NCBI RefSeq assembly: GCF_039613825.1
Contig: NZ_CP154826.1
Coordinates: 2,852,001-2,916,000, forward strand
Direction of reading: 5' to 3'
DNA length: 64,000 nt
Source: Diaminobutyricibacter sp. McL0608
GTDB lineage: Bacteria; Actinomycetota; Actinomycetes; Actinomycetales; Microbacteriaceae
Positions 17,817 to 26,346 of this stretch are shown piece by piece. Position 1 is the stretch's first letter, and each line of letters opens with the position of its first letter. The translations under genes were made by a program, and so were the position numbers. The notes below the pieces were generated by a model. The model was not told the DNA's origin, did no database searches, and worked only from the letters and a program-made list of their open reading frames with translations.

Positions 17817-18766
17817 CGCCAGCGGATGCTCGCCACCGCCACTGCGACGAGGGCGAGCAGGGTTCCGGCGACGGTCGTCCAGGCGATCGGCTGGTTGGAG
17901 CTGGGCAGCGCGAGGTCGAGCGCCAGCGCGGTCAGCAGCTGGCCGGCGACGGTCGCGAGACCGAGGATGAGCACGCCGGTGATCCTGACGAGGAGCGATG
18001 AACCGGCGATGAACACGCAGCCGATCGCCCCGCCGAGGTAGAGCCACCACTCGGTGGGCAGTGACGACGGCCAGCCGGCGAAGACGGAGTGGACGGCGGT
18101 CGCGATGACCAGCACGGTGGTACCGACGACGAAGTTGATGAAGGTCGCGCTCAGTGCGCTGGAGGCGACGACACGGACCTGCCCGTTCACGGCTTGCTGC
18201 CACCCCATGCCGAGACCCGCGATCAGCGGCAGGATCAGCATCCAGAGGGGAACGCTCGTGGTGAGTTCTGCGGAAACGGACCAGGTGACGGCGACGAGCG
18301 CGAGAGCCGCACCGGTGACCCGCGCGGCGGTGAGCGGTCGGCGACCGCCCGGGCCGAGCCCGCTGCGGTCGAGCGCCAGGCCGCTGACGGTCTGCCCGGC
18401 GACGATCGCGACGGTGAAGAGCGCGACGCCGAGCACGGCGGCGGTCAGTCCCTGCGAGAGCACGAGGAAGGCACCCGCGCTCCCGCCGAGCACGTACCAC
18501 CACGGCAGCGTCCGTGACTGCAGGGCGGACCGGACACGGCCGAGCCCGCGACGCCCGGCGGGCGCGATGGTGAGCGCGACCAGGAGGATCAGAAGGCCAG
18601 AACCGAACGAGATCGTCGCTGCGACGAAGCCGTCGCCGAGTCGCTGGCCCAGTTCGCCGTTGATGCGCGACTGCACCGCGACTCCCGCACCGCAGAGCAG
18701 CGCGAACACGATCGCGAGCCACACGGGCACCGGAGTGCGGCGAGGCTTCGGTTCGTCGGGCACCAC
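17795..18766 (-). CDS. DMT-superfamily membrane transporter (YdcZ/DUF606 type)
   Basis: A 323-aa inner-membrane protein with about ten hydrophobic helices in two homologous halves. VWLAIVFALLCGAGVAVQSRINGELG at the start and a similar block near residue 175 (MGWQQAVNGQVR) are typical of the YdcZ/DUF606 families in two-copy form. The substrate is unknown. GTG 18766, or the next codon GTG 18763, starts the protein. It is convergent with, and overlaps, the nitroreductase gene and ends well clear of the bkd operon. Confidence 0.88.
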   Translation of the reverse strand: MVPDEPKPRRTPVPVWLAIVFALLCGAGVAVQSRINGELGQRLGDGFVAATISFGSGLLILLVALTIAPAGRRGLGRVRSALQSRTLPWWYVLGGSAGAFLVLSQGLTAAVLGVALFTVAIVAGQTVSGLALDRSGLGPGGRRPLTAARVTGAALALVAVTWSVSAELTTSVPLWMLILPLIAGLGMGWQQAVNGQVRVVASSALSATFINFVVGTTVLVIATAVHSVFAGWPSSLPTEWWLYLGGAIGCVFIAGSSLLVRITGVLILGLATVAGQLLTALALDLALPSSNQPIAWTTVAGTLLALVAVAVASIRWRQPSTVR

Positions 18767-18820
18767 TCCAGCCTATGACCGCGCGCGGGCCGACCGCCTT
18801 CCGAACGCTTCGTGATCGTC

Positions 18821-20167
18821 TCAGGCGGGAGGGGCATCCGCCAGCAGGTCGAACGGATGCTCGATCGAGTCGGCGACGGCCCGCAGCATCCCCGCAGCCA
18901 CCCCGCCATCGCACACGCGGTGGTCGAAGACGAGGGAGAGCTGGACGATCCGGCGCGGCACGATCGTTCCGCCGACGACCCACGGACGTTCGATGAAGCG
19001 TCCGACACCGAGGATCGCCACCTCAGGATGGTTGATGATGGCGGCGCTGCCGTCGACACCGAGGCTGCCGTAGTTGTTGATCGTGAAGGTCGAACCGGCG
19101 AGTTCGGCGGGCGCGGCCCGTCCCTCGCGCGCGGCGCCCGTGAGCCGGTCGAATTCCCCGTTCAGTTCGCGGAGGGTCAGCGTCTCGGCGTGGCGGACCA
19201 CGGGAACGACGAGACCGCGCGGTGTGTCGACGGCGAATCCGAGGTTCACTCCGTCGAACTCCTCGATCGCGGTGGCGTCGGCGGTGAGACGCCCGGCGAG
19301 CACCGGATAGGTAGCGAGCGCTGAGAGCGTGAAGCGGGCGATGAAGGAGAGGAGCGAGGGATGCCGTTCTCCGAGCCGCATCCGCGAGCGCAGCTCCCAC
19401 AGGTCGGTCGCGTCCACATCCACCCAGACGGTCGCTTCGGGGATCTCGCTGCGGCTGCGTGCCATGTTCGCGGCGACGGTGCGGCGGAAGATGCCGAGCG
19501 GGGTCGTGGAGCGGATGCCGAGGGCGGTGCGTGCATCCGCGCCGCTATCCGCCCCGACGAGCGTCGCAGGGGCGGCGCTGGGGGTCGCGTTCTCGACGTC
19601 GCGTCGCGTGATGAGGCCACCGGGGCCCGATCCGGCGAGGGATGCGAGGTCGAGACCGCGGGTCTTCGCGAGCTGGCGGACGACCGGCGAGATCACCGGG
19701 TGGTGGCTGGTGCGTGTCGGCGCGGCGACGGCGGCCGGGGCCGGAGCGGGAGCCGGCTGCGCGGCGACACGGGTCGGCGCGCCCACCAGGGTCGCCCGAC
19801 GGCGGCGACCGGTGTGCCGCGTCTCGGTCGTCCCGTAGCCGACCAGCACGTTGCCCGAGCGCTGCGCGACCGGTTCGGATGCCACCTGCGAGCCCGACTG
19901 ACCGGATTCGGGCGACGGGCTGCCGCCGCCGGCATCCACCTCGATCAGCGGCGCGCCGACGCGGAGGTCCTCGCCTTCGTCGCCGTGCAGGGCACTGATG
20001 ACGCCGCCGAACGGCGACGGCACCTCGACGACCGATTTCGCCGTCTCCACCTCCGCGACCGGCTGGTCGACGACGACCTCGTCGCCGACGCTCACGAGCC
20101 AGCGCACGAGGGCCGCCTCGGTGAGTCCTTCACCGAGGTCCGGAAGCCGGAACACCTGGACGCTCAT
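18821..20167 (-). CDS. bkdC: 2-oxo acid dehydrogenase E2, dihydrolipoyl acyltransferase (branched-chain type)
   Basis: A 448-aa acyltransferase core of the 2-oxo acid dehydrogenase complex. One lipoyl domain occupies residues 1-78, with the lipoylated Lys44 in ETAKSVVEV. An Ala/Pro linker, a peripheral-subunit-binding domain (about 155-195, SPVVRQLAKTRGLDL) and a catalytic domain with DHRVCDGGV follow. It moves the acyl group from E1 via lipoyl to CoA. ATG 20167 has GGAGGGA upstream and overlaps the E1-beta stop as ATGA. Third gene of the operon. E3 (lipoamide dehydrogenase) is not in the window. Confidence 0.93.
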   Translation of the reverse strand: MSVQVFRLPDLGEGLTEAALVRWLVSVGDEVVVDQPVAEVETAKSVVEVPSPFGGVISALHGDEGEDLRVGAPLIEVDAGGGSPSPESGQSGSQVASEPVAQRSGNVLVGYGTTETRHTGRRRRATLVGAPTRVAAQPAPAPAPAAVAAPTRTSHHPVISPVVRQLAKTRGLDLASLAGSGPGGLITRRDVENATPSAAPATLVGADSGADARTALGIRSTTPLGIFRRTVAANMARSRSEIPEATVWVDVDATDLWELRSRMRLGERHPSLLSFIARFTLSALATYPVLAGRLTADATAIEEFDGVNLGFAVDTPRGLVVPVVRHAETLTLRELNGEFDRLTGAAREGRAAPAELAGSTFTINNYGSLGVDGSAAIINHPEVAILGVGRFIERPWVVGGTIVPRRIVQLSLVFDHRVCDGGVAAGMLRAVADSIEHPFDLLADAPPA

Positions 20168-21201
20168 GCTCCCTCCGCCTCGTCGTCCCACTGCAGCCGG
20201 TCCACCGCGTCGAGCAGGCGATCGACGCTGGGCAGGTAGAACTCTTCGAGTTTCGGCGGCGCGAAGGGGGTGTCGAAGCCGGTCACCCGGAGCACGGGTG
20301 CCTCGAGGTAGTGGAAGCAGCGTTCGGAGACCCGTGCGGCGATCTCGGATGCGACACTCGCGAATCCGGGCGCCTCGGCGACCACGACCGCTCGTCCCGT
20401 CGAGCGCACGGCGGCCATCACGGTCTCGTCGTCGAACGGCACGATGCTGCGCACGTCGACGACCTGGAGGCTGCGGCCCTCCTCGGCCGCCGCATCCGCC
20501 GCCGCGAGCGCGACCGGCACCGACGGGCCGTACGCGATGATGGTGGCGTCGGAGCCCTCGCGGATCACCTGGGCGCGCCCGAGTTCGGGCAGGGGCGCGG
20601 TCGTGTCGACCGGTCCGCTCGTCCAGTAGAGCTTCTTCGGTTCGAGGAAGATGACGGGGTCCGGATGCGCGATCGCCGCGCGGAGCAGTCCGTAGGCATC
20701 CTGCGGGGTTGCCGGCGTAACGACGGTCAGTCCGGGAGTGTGCGCGTAGTACGCCTCCGACGAGTCGGAGTGGTGCTCGACCCCGCCGATGCCGCCCGCG
20801 AACGGAATGCGGATGACCATCGGAAGGCGCACGGCACCGCGCGTGCGGTTGCCCATCTTGGCCACGTGGTCGACGATCTGCTCGAAAGCCGGGTACGCGA
20901 ACGCGTCGAACTGCATCTCGACGACAGGGCGCATCCCGTTCATGGCCAGGCCGACAGCACTGCCGACGATGCCGGCCTCCGCGAGCGGGGTGTCGAAGCA
21001 GCGCTGCTCGCCGAACCGGGCGGTGAGCCCGTCGGTGATGCGGAAGACGCCGCCGAGCGGCCCGACGTCCTCGCCGAACACGAGAACCGAAGGGTCGGCC
21101 TCGAGGGAATCTGCGAGCGCACGGTTCAGCGCCTGCGCCATCGTCATCGTCGGTGTCGGAGTCGTCTCCGGACGCAGGTCGGCGTCATGCATGAGAGTCA
21201 T
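20164..21201 (-). CDS. bkdB: 2-oxo acid dehydrogenase E1 beta subunit (branched-chain type)
   Basis: A 345-aa beta subunit of the heterotetrameric thiamine-diphosphate decarboxylase. SVLVFGEDVGPLGGVFRIT, the RCFDTPLAEAGIVGSAVG block and the C-terminal VVVAEAPGF region are standard. With the alpha subunit it decarboxylates branched-chain 2-oxo acids and acylates the lipoyl arm of E2. Both ends overlap neighbours as ATGA (21198-21201 and 20164-20167), so the three genes are translationally coupled. Confidence 0.94.
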   Translation of the reverse strand: MTLMHDADLRPETTPTPTMTMAQALNRALADSLEADPSVLVFGEDVGPLGGVFRITDGLTARFGEQRCFDTPLAEAGIVGSAVGLAMNGMRPVVEMQFDAFAYPAFEQIVDHVAKMGNRTRGAVRLPMVIRIPFAGGIGGVEHHSDSSEAYYAHTPGLTVVTPATPQDAYGLLRAAIAHPDPVIFLEPKKLYWTSGPVDTTAPLPELGRAQVIREGSDATIIAYGPSVPVALAAADAAAEEGRSLQVVDVRSIVPFDDETVMAAVRSTGRAVVVAEAPGFASVASEIAARVSERCFHYLEAPVLRVTGFDTPFAPPKLEEFYLPSVDRLLDAVDRLQWDDEAEGA

Positions 21202-22331
21202 CGGAGTCCTTCCGTCCCGGTGGCGTCGCCGGCGACGACCGCGTCGGCCTCGATCTCGGCCGCGAGCATGGCCGCCTGCTCCTGCAGCTGCGGGGTCCGC
21301 GTCGCGTAGACGAAGTCGAAGAGATCGGATGGGTCGGGCGCGGTGTCCGCGTTCATCCCGTCGCGCAGGTTACTGGCCACCCGCTCCGCCTGGCTGTGGA
21401 TCTCGGCTTCGTCTCCGTCGCCGAGCTCGCCGAGTCCTCGCAGATAGGTGCGGATGCGCACCAGCGGGTCCTTCTCACGCCACGGTGCGACCTCGTCGTC
21501 CGTGCGGTAGCGCGTGGCGTCGTCAGCGTTGGTGTGGGATTCGATGCGGTAGGTGACGGCTTCGATGAGTCGCGGCCCGGCCCCGGAGCGAGCAGCGGAG
21601 ACCGCATCCCCCAGCACCGAGAGGAGCGCTGCGAGATCGTTGCCGTCGACGCGCTGGCCGGGCATCCCGTAGCCGATCGCCTTGTGAGCGATCGACGGGG
21701 CCGCGAGCTGCTTGCTCAGGGGCACCGAGATGGCGTAGCCGTTGTTCTGCACGAAGAACACGACCGGCAGGTGGAAGACGGCGGCGAAGTTCAGCGCCTC
21801 GTGGAAGTCGCCCTCGCTGGTGGCCCCGTCGCCGCAGATCGCGAGCACGACGGTGTCCTCGCCGCGCAGCTTCGCGGCGTGCGCGAACCCGACGGCGTGG
21901 AGCAGCTGGGTGGCGAGCGGGGTCGACTGGGGTGCGACGTTGTGGCGGTGCGGGTCGTAGCCCGAGTGCCAGTCGCCGCGCAGCAGTGAGAACGCCTCGA
22001 CGGGATCGACGCCGCGGCTGAGCACAGCGACGGTGTCGCGGTAGGTCGGGAAGAGCCAGTCCTGGTCGCTCAGCACCAGCGACGCGGCGACCTCGCACGC
22101 CTCCTGGCCGTGCGAGGAGGGGTAGACGGCAAGCCGGCCCTGCCGCACGAGCGCGCTCGCCTGGTCGTTGACCCGCCGCCCGATGACGAGGTGGCGGTAG
22201 CCGTCGATCAGCCGGTCACGCGTCGGGAGCGCGTAGGTGTCGTCGGGCGTGACCGTGCCGGACGGGTCGATCAACTGCACCGGATCGCGGCGTGGAAGCA
22301 GGCTCTCGGGCAGCACTGTGTCGGGGAGCAT
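21198..22331 (-). CDS. bkdA: 2-oxo acid dehydrogenase E1 alpha subunit (branched-chain type)
   Basis: A 377-aa alpha subunit carrying the thiamine-diphosphate motif: GDGATSEGDFHEALNF through FFVQNNGYAIS (about residues 165-200). The phosphorylation-loop-like SHTNADDATRY region is also present. It is the first gene of the bkd operon, with AAGGAGAACGG before ATG 22331. Pyruvate dehydrogenase is an alternative reading, but the subunit architecture and divergent Lrp-type regulator favour branched-chain oxo acids. These would supply the iso and anteiso fatty-acid primers common in Microbacteriaceae (inference). Confidence 0.93.
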   Translation of the reverse strand: MLPDTVLPESLLPRRDPVQLIDPSGTVTPDDTYALPTRDRLIDGYRHLVIGRRVNDQASALVRQGRLAVYPSSHGQEACEVAASLVLSDQDWLFPTYRDTVAVLSRGVDPVEAFSLLRGDWHSGYDPHRHNVAPQSTPLATQLLHAVGFAHAAKLRGEDTVVLAICGDGATSEGDFHEALNFAAVFHLPVVFFVQNNGYAISVPLSKQLAAPSIAHKAIGYGMPGQRVDGNDLAALLSVLGDAVSAARSGAGPRLIEAVTYRIESHTNADDATRYRTDDEVAPWREKDPLVRIRTYLRGLGELGDGDEAEIHSQAERVASNLRDGMNADTAPDPSDLFDFVYATRTPQLQEQAAMLAAEIEADAVVAGDATGTEGLR

Positions 22332-22455
22332 CCGTTCTCCTTTGAAAGACGTCTCTTCCTCTCAGAGTGAGCCTTTCGGATCCACGGCGCCAGTTCACGC
22401 GCATTTTCGAGACGAAGGGCGGCGGATGGACTAATTCTGCGTCATACTGTCCACC

Positions 22456-22929
22456 ATGGGAACGGATGGCGGCGGTCGGCTGGACGGAATGCGCGAGCCG
22501 GCGGACGACGTCGATCTGCGCATCGTGCAGGAGCTGCGCCGTGACGGGCGTGCATCCATCACCGCCGTCGCCGAAGCCGCCCACATCTCGCGCGCGAACG
22601 CCTATTCGCGCCTGTCCCGCCTGCTCGACGACGGGGTGATCACGGGGTTCACGGCGAAAGTCGATCCGCGTCTCACGGGCCGAGGATCGTCGGCCTACGT
22701 GACGATGCGGGTCGACCAGTCGTCGTGGCAGGAGCTGCGCGATCAGCTCGGCAACATCCCTGAGGTGGAGCACATCGCTCTCGTCGGCGGAGACTTCGAC
22801 GTGATCCTCCTGGTGCGCGCACGCGACAACGAAGACCTGCGGCGCATCGTGCTCGAAGAGCTGACGGCCATCCCGTCGGTGCGGGACACGAAGACCGCCC
22901 TGATCTTCGAGGACCACGACACCCGCTGA
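22456..22929 (+). CDS. bkdR: Lrp/AsnC-family regulator, probable bkd regulator
   Basis: A 157-aa leucine-responsive-type regulator. An N-terminal helix-turn-helix (VDLRIVQELRRDGRASITA, then SRANAYSRLSRL) precedes the RAM effector-binding domain (GSSAYVTMRVD, PEVEHIALVGGDFDV). It lies divergently 124 bases from bkdA, the usual place for a BkdR that senses branched-chain amino acids or oxo acids; that role rests on position. ATG 22456 is used. A later in-frame ATG at residue 12 is possible and would remove a Gly-rich leader. Confidence 0.88.
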   Translation: MGTDGGGRLDGMREPADDVDLRIVQELRRDGRASITAVAEAAHISRANAYSRLSRLLDDGVITGFTAKVDPRLTGRGSSAYVTMRVDQSSWQELRDQLGNIPEVEHIALVGGDFDVILLVRARDNEDLRRIVLEELTAIPSVRDTKTALIFEDHDTR

Positions 22930-22993
22930 GCGACCGGCCGCGCACAGGTCGACGGGCCGCAGGTTGCCGGGCGCATAGCGATCTGCAAGAATT

Positions 22994-23015
22994 ACTTCCC
23001 GAACGATCGGTCACT
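22994..23015. promoter_or_regulatory. Probable PaaR operator upstream of paaJ-paaF-paaH
   Basis: A 22-base dyad reading ACT-T-CCCG-AA-CG-AT-CGGT-C-ACT. It fits the PaaR (TetR) operator ACTNACCGNNCGNNCGGTNAGT recalled from Corynebacterium glutamicum, with two mismatches. It lies 63 bases before the paaJ start, suggesting PaaR represses this operon until phenylacetyl-CoA accumulates. Confidence 0.65.
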
Positions 23016-23077
23016 AATTATCGATCCGGCGCCTGGTCCGCGCAAAGGACCCGAAGACAACGCGGTCGGGAGAGAGC

Positions 23078-24265
23078 ATGGCAGAGGCCTACCTCGTCGG
23101 AGGCGTGCGCACAGCAGTCGGACGCTACGGCGGCGCCCTCTCCGGGGTGCGCCCGGACGACCTCGCCGCCCTCGTCGTCCGCGAAGCACTCGAGCGCGCC
23201 GGGGCAGACCCGTCCACAGTCGACGACGTCGTCCTCGGAGCAGCCATCCAGGCCGGCGAAGACAACCGCAACGTCGCGCGGATGTCCGTGCTCCTCGCCG
23301 GGTTGCCGGATGCTGTACCCGGCATCACGGTCAACCGGCTGTGCGCATCCGGACTGTCCGCCATCACACTCGCCGCGCAGGCCGTGCGCGCAGGCGACGC
23401 CGACCTGATCATCGCCGGAGGAGTCGAGTCGATGACCCGTGCTCCCTGGGTGCAGGCGAAGCCGGAGCGGGCCTTCGCGAAGCCGGGCCCGCAGTTCGAC
23501 ACCTCGATCGGCTGGCGGTTCACCAACGCGCGGCTCCTCGCCCGCGACAAGGCCACATACTCGATGCCCGAGACGGCCGAAGAGGTCGCGCGCGTCGACA
23601 GCATCTCGCGCGAGGATTCCGACGCGTTCGCGCTGCGCAGCCACCAGCGTGCGGCCGCAGCGGTCGACGCAGGACGGTTCGACGACGAGATCGTCGCCGT
23701 CGCGACGCCGAAAGGCCCCGTGACCGTCGATGAGAGCATCCGTCGCGACACGAGCCTGGACGCGCTCGCTGCGCTGCGGCCCGTCGTCGCCGGAGGGTCC
23801 GTCGTCACGGCGGGCAATTCGAGCCCGCTCAACGACGGCGCATCGGCGATCGTGGTGGCCAGCGGCGACGCCGTCAAACGCTACGGCCTGGTCCCCCGCG
23901 CACGCGTGATCGTCGGGACCAGTGTCGGCCTCGCGCCGGAGATCATGGGGCTCGGGCCGGTCCCCGCCACCGAGCGCGCGCTGGCCCGCAGCGGCCTCTC
24001 GCTGAGCGACCTCGGCTCGATCGAACTCAACGAGGCCTTCGCCAGCCAGTCCATCGCGTGCATCCGGCGCCTCGGCCTCGACGAGACGCGCGTCAACGCG
24101 GACGGCGGCGCCATCGCACTCGGGCACGCCCTCGGCTCCAGCGGGTCGCGGCTCGTCGTCACGCTGCTCGGACGCATGGAACGCGAAGACACCCGGTACG
24201 GGCTCGCGACGATGTGCATCGGAGTCGGCCAGGGCGCGGCACTCATCGTGGAGCGCGTCCGATGA
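23078..24265 (+). CDS. paaJ: 3-oxoadipyl-CoA thiolase (phenylacetate pathway)
   Basis: A 395-aa thiolase that splits 3-oxoadipyl-CoA into succinyl-CoA and acetyl-CoA, the last step of the phenylacetate route. The nucleophile Cys89 is in VNRLCASGLSAI, and GHALGSSG and CIGVGQGAAL carry the His and second Cys. Its ATG is preceded by GGGAGAG, and its TGA overlaps the next ATG (ATGA). Starting the paaJ-paaF-paaH operon inside the paa cluster sets the substrate; by sequence alone it is an acetyl-CoA C-acyltransferase. Confidence 0.9.
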   Translation: MAEAYLVGGVRTAVGRYGGALSGVRPDDLAALVVREALERAGADPSTVDDVVLGAAIQAGEDNRNVARMSVLLAGLPDAVPGITVNRLCASGLSAITLAAQAVRAGDADLIIAGGVESMTRAPWVQAKPERAFAKPGPQFDTSIGWRFTNARLLARDKATYSMPETAEEVARVDSISREDSDAFALRSHQRAAAAVDAGRFDDEIVAVATPKGPVTVDESIRRDTSLDALAALRPVVAGGSVVTAGNSSPLNDGASAIVVASGDAVKRYGLVPRARVIVGTSVGLAPEIMGLGPVPATERALARSGLSLSDLGSIELNEAFASQSIACIRRLGLDETRVNADGGAIALGHALGSSGSRLVVTLLGRMEREDTRYGLATMCIGVGQGAALIVERVR

Positions 24266-24996
24266 CGACACTCGCCGTCGAACGGTTGTCCGACCGCACG
24301 ATCGTGCGGCTCGACCGGCCCGAGACCCGGAACGCCATCAACCAGGAGATGGTCGACGAGCTCCACGCGGTCTGCGCGGAACTCGAGGCGAGCCCGCGCA
24401 TCCTGATAGTCCTGGGCAGCAACGGCGTATTCGCCTCGGGCGCGGACATCGCCGAGCTGCGCGAACGGCGGGCGGCGGATGCGCACCGCGGCATCAACGC
24501 CGGCCTCTTCCTGCGCATCGCGGCCCTCCCGATGCCCGTGATCGCGGCGATCGACGGCTACGCCCTCGGCGGGGGCGCCGAACTCGCGTACGCGGCGGAC
24601 TTCCGGATCGGAACGCCGATGCTGAAGATCGGGAACCCCGAGACCGGGCTCGGCATCATCGCGGCGGCCGGCGCATTGTGGCGACTCCGCGAACTGGTCG
24701 GCGAGCCTCTCGCGAAAGAGATCCTGCTCGCAGGGCGGATCCTGGGCGCCGATGACGCGCTGGCAGCACGGCTGGTGACCGAGGTCCATCCGACGGAGGA
24801 GCTCGAGGCCGCCGCCAACGCCCTCGCCGATCGGATCGGCGTGAACGACGCGCTCGCGACCCAGTACACGAAGGCCGTGTTCCACGCGGGCGACGACGAG
24901 CATCCGCGAGCCGACCAGGACGCGCAGGCCGTGCTCTTCGAATCGCCCGAGAAGATCCGCCGGATGACCGAGTTCCTCGAAAGGCGACGCCGATGA
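24262..24996 (+). CDS. paaF: Enoyl-CoA hydratase (2,3-dehydroadipyl-CoA hydratase)
   Basis: A 244-aa crotonase-fold enzyme that hydrates the double bond of 2,3-dehydroadipyl-CoA. The oxyanion-hole segments FASGADIAEL and ALGGGAELAY are present, and both catalytic Glu positions are kept (GAELAY and NPETGLG), as expected for a true hydratase. Start ATG 24262 overlaps the paaJ stop, and its end overlaps the paaH start as ATGA. The assignment to PaaF rather than PaaG rests on the two Glu residues and on a separate PaaG-like gene at 34845. Confidence 0.88.
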   Translation: MTTLAVERLSDRTIVRLDRPETRNAINQEMVDELHAVCAELEASPRILIVLGSNGVFASGADIAELRERRAADAHRGINAGLFLRIAALPMPVIAAIDGYALGGGAELAYAADFRIGTPMLKIGNPETGLGIIAAAGALWRLRELVGEPLAKEILLAGRILGADDALAARLVTEVHPTEELEAAANALADRIGVNDALATQYTKAVFHAGDDEHPRADQDAQAVLFESPEKIRRMTEFLERRRR

Positions 24997-25850
24997 ATGC
25001 CGTTCCCGACCGTGTCGGCGTGCTCGGCGGCGGCCGCATGGGCGCCGGGATCGCACACGCCTTCCTCCTCGCGGGCGCCGAAGCCGCCGTCGTCGAACGC
25101 GATCGGATGTCCGCTGACGCTGCCCGCGCCCGCATCCTGCGCGCCGTCGAGGCCAGCATCGAGCGCGGCACGACCACGTTCCCCCTCGAAACGCTCGCCC
25201 CCCGACTTCACGTGGGCGTGGATCTCGACGTCTTCGGGCATGTCGCACTCGCCGTCGAGGCCGTGCCGGAAGACCTGGCGATGAAGCACGAAGCGCTGGC
25301 GGCCGTCGAAGCCCGGCTACCGTCGGGCGCCGTCCTCGCGAGCAACACCTCCTCGCTCTCGATCGACGACCTCGCGGTCGTCCTGGAGCGCCCGGAGCGG
25401 TTCCTCGGGCTGCACTTCTTCAACCCGGTCCCCGCATCCTCTCTCGTCGAGGTGGTGACCGGGACCGCGACAGACGCCGGCCTCGTCGCCCAGGCGCAGG
25501 ACTGGGTGCGCGCTCTCGGCAAGACGCCGGTCACCGTCGCCGACGCACCGGGCTTCGCCTCATCACGCCTCGGTGTGACCCTGGGTCTCGAAGCGATCCG
25601 GATGCTCGAAGAGGGCGTCGCCTCCGCCGAAGACATCGACGCGGCCATGGTGCTCGGCTACAAGCACCCGATGGGGCCGCTCCGGCTCACCGACCTGGTG
25701 GGCCTGGATGTGCGCCTCGGCATCGCCGAATACCTCGCCGAACGGCTTGGCCCGCGTTTCGAGCCGCCAGAGCTGCTGCGCCACCTCGTCGCCGAAGGGA
25801 AGCTCGGCCGCAAGACCGGCCAAGGGTTCTACGACTGGAACGACGCCTGA
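24993..25850 (+). CDS. paaH: 3-hydroxyacyl-CoA dehydrogenase (3-hydroxyadipyl-CoA)
   Basis: A 285-aa NAD-dependent dehydrogenase that oxidises 3-hydroxyadipyl-CoA to 3-oxoadipyl-CoA. The dinucleotide fold VGVLGGGRMGAGIAHAF is at the N-terminus. ASNTSSLSI, the catalytic-His segment GLHFFNPVP and a C-terminal YKHPMGPLRLTDL block complete the family pattern. Length is typical. It is the third overlapping gene of the operon and ends 12 bases before the convergent hotdog thioesterase gene. Confidence 0.92.
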   Translation: MNAVPDRVGVLGGGRMGAGIAHAFLLAGAEAAVVERDRMSADAARARILRAVEASIERGTTTFPLETLAPRLHVGVDLDVFGHVALAVEAVPEDLAMKHEALAAVEARLPSGAVLASNTSSLSIDDLAVVLERPERFLGLHFFNPVPASSLVEVVTGTATDAGLVAQAQDWVRALGKTPVTVADAPGFASSRLGVTLGLEAIRMLEEGVASAEDIDAAMVLGYKHPMGPLRLTDLVGLDVRLGIAEYLAERLGPRFEPPELLRHLVAEGKLGRKTGQGFYDWNDA

Positions 25851-25861
25851 TGGTGCCGGTG

Positions 25862-26263
25862 TCAGTCGGCGGCCTCGTCGAGGATGAGGTTCGTGATGCG
25901 CGCCGTGCAGACCCGCTTGCCCTCCTCATCCGTGACGACGACCTCGTGCGACGCGATCTTGCGACCCAGCCGGATCGCGGTGGCCACACCGGTGACCGTG
26001 CCCGAGCGCACGCCCCGGTGATGCGTCACGTTGAGGTCGACGCCGACCGCGGTGCGGCCTTCGCCGGCGTGGAGGACGGCAGCCCACGAGCCGAGCATCT
26101 CGGCGAACGCGGCGGACGCACCCCCGTGCAGCAGGCCGTAACCCTGGCGGTTGCCCTCCACCGGCATCGTCGCCACCATGCGCTCGGGCGACTGCTCGAG
26201 GATCACGATCCCGAGCTTGACGTCGAGTTCACCCAGTTCGATGGTCCAGTCCCGGTGTGCCAT
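25862..26263 (-). CDS. Hotdog-fold acyl-CoA thioesterase
   Basis: A 133-aa PaaI/MenI-type hotdog thioesterase. The catalytic region is GYGLLHGGASAAFAEMLGSW, followed by GVDLNVTHHRGVRSG. It hydrolyses a CoA thioester, probably freeing trapped CoA. It differs clearly from the PaaI at 30451, so its acyl substrate could be a pathway intermediate or something unrelated such as 1,4-dihydroxy-2-naphthoyl-CoA. ATG 26263 has GAAAGG 9 bases upstream; ATG 26272 is too close to that site. The divergent neighbour paaZ begins 84 bases away. Confidence 0.82.
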   Translation of the reverse strand: MAHRDWTIELGELDVKLGIVILEQSPERMVATMPVEGNRQGYGLLHGGASAAFAEMLGSWAAVLHAGEGRTAVGVDLNVTHHRGVRSGTVTGVATAIRLGRKIASHEVVVTDEEGKRVCTARITNLILDEAAD

Positions 26264-26346
26264 GGTCCGCATCCTTTCATCCAGCGCTTCTCCGGCGCTC
26301 AGTGTACCCATCCGCCGACCCGTTCGATTTCGAAGAGAGCACAGCC

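Noticed and set aside
23018-24271. A 417-codon minus-strand frame opposite the thiolase
   Set aside because: Thiolase catalytic residues and ATGA coupling to paaF identify the plus-strand gene; the other is a shadow.
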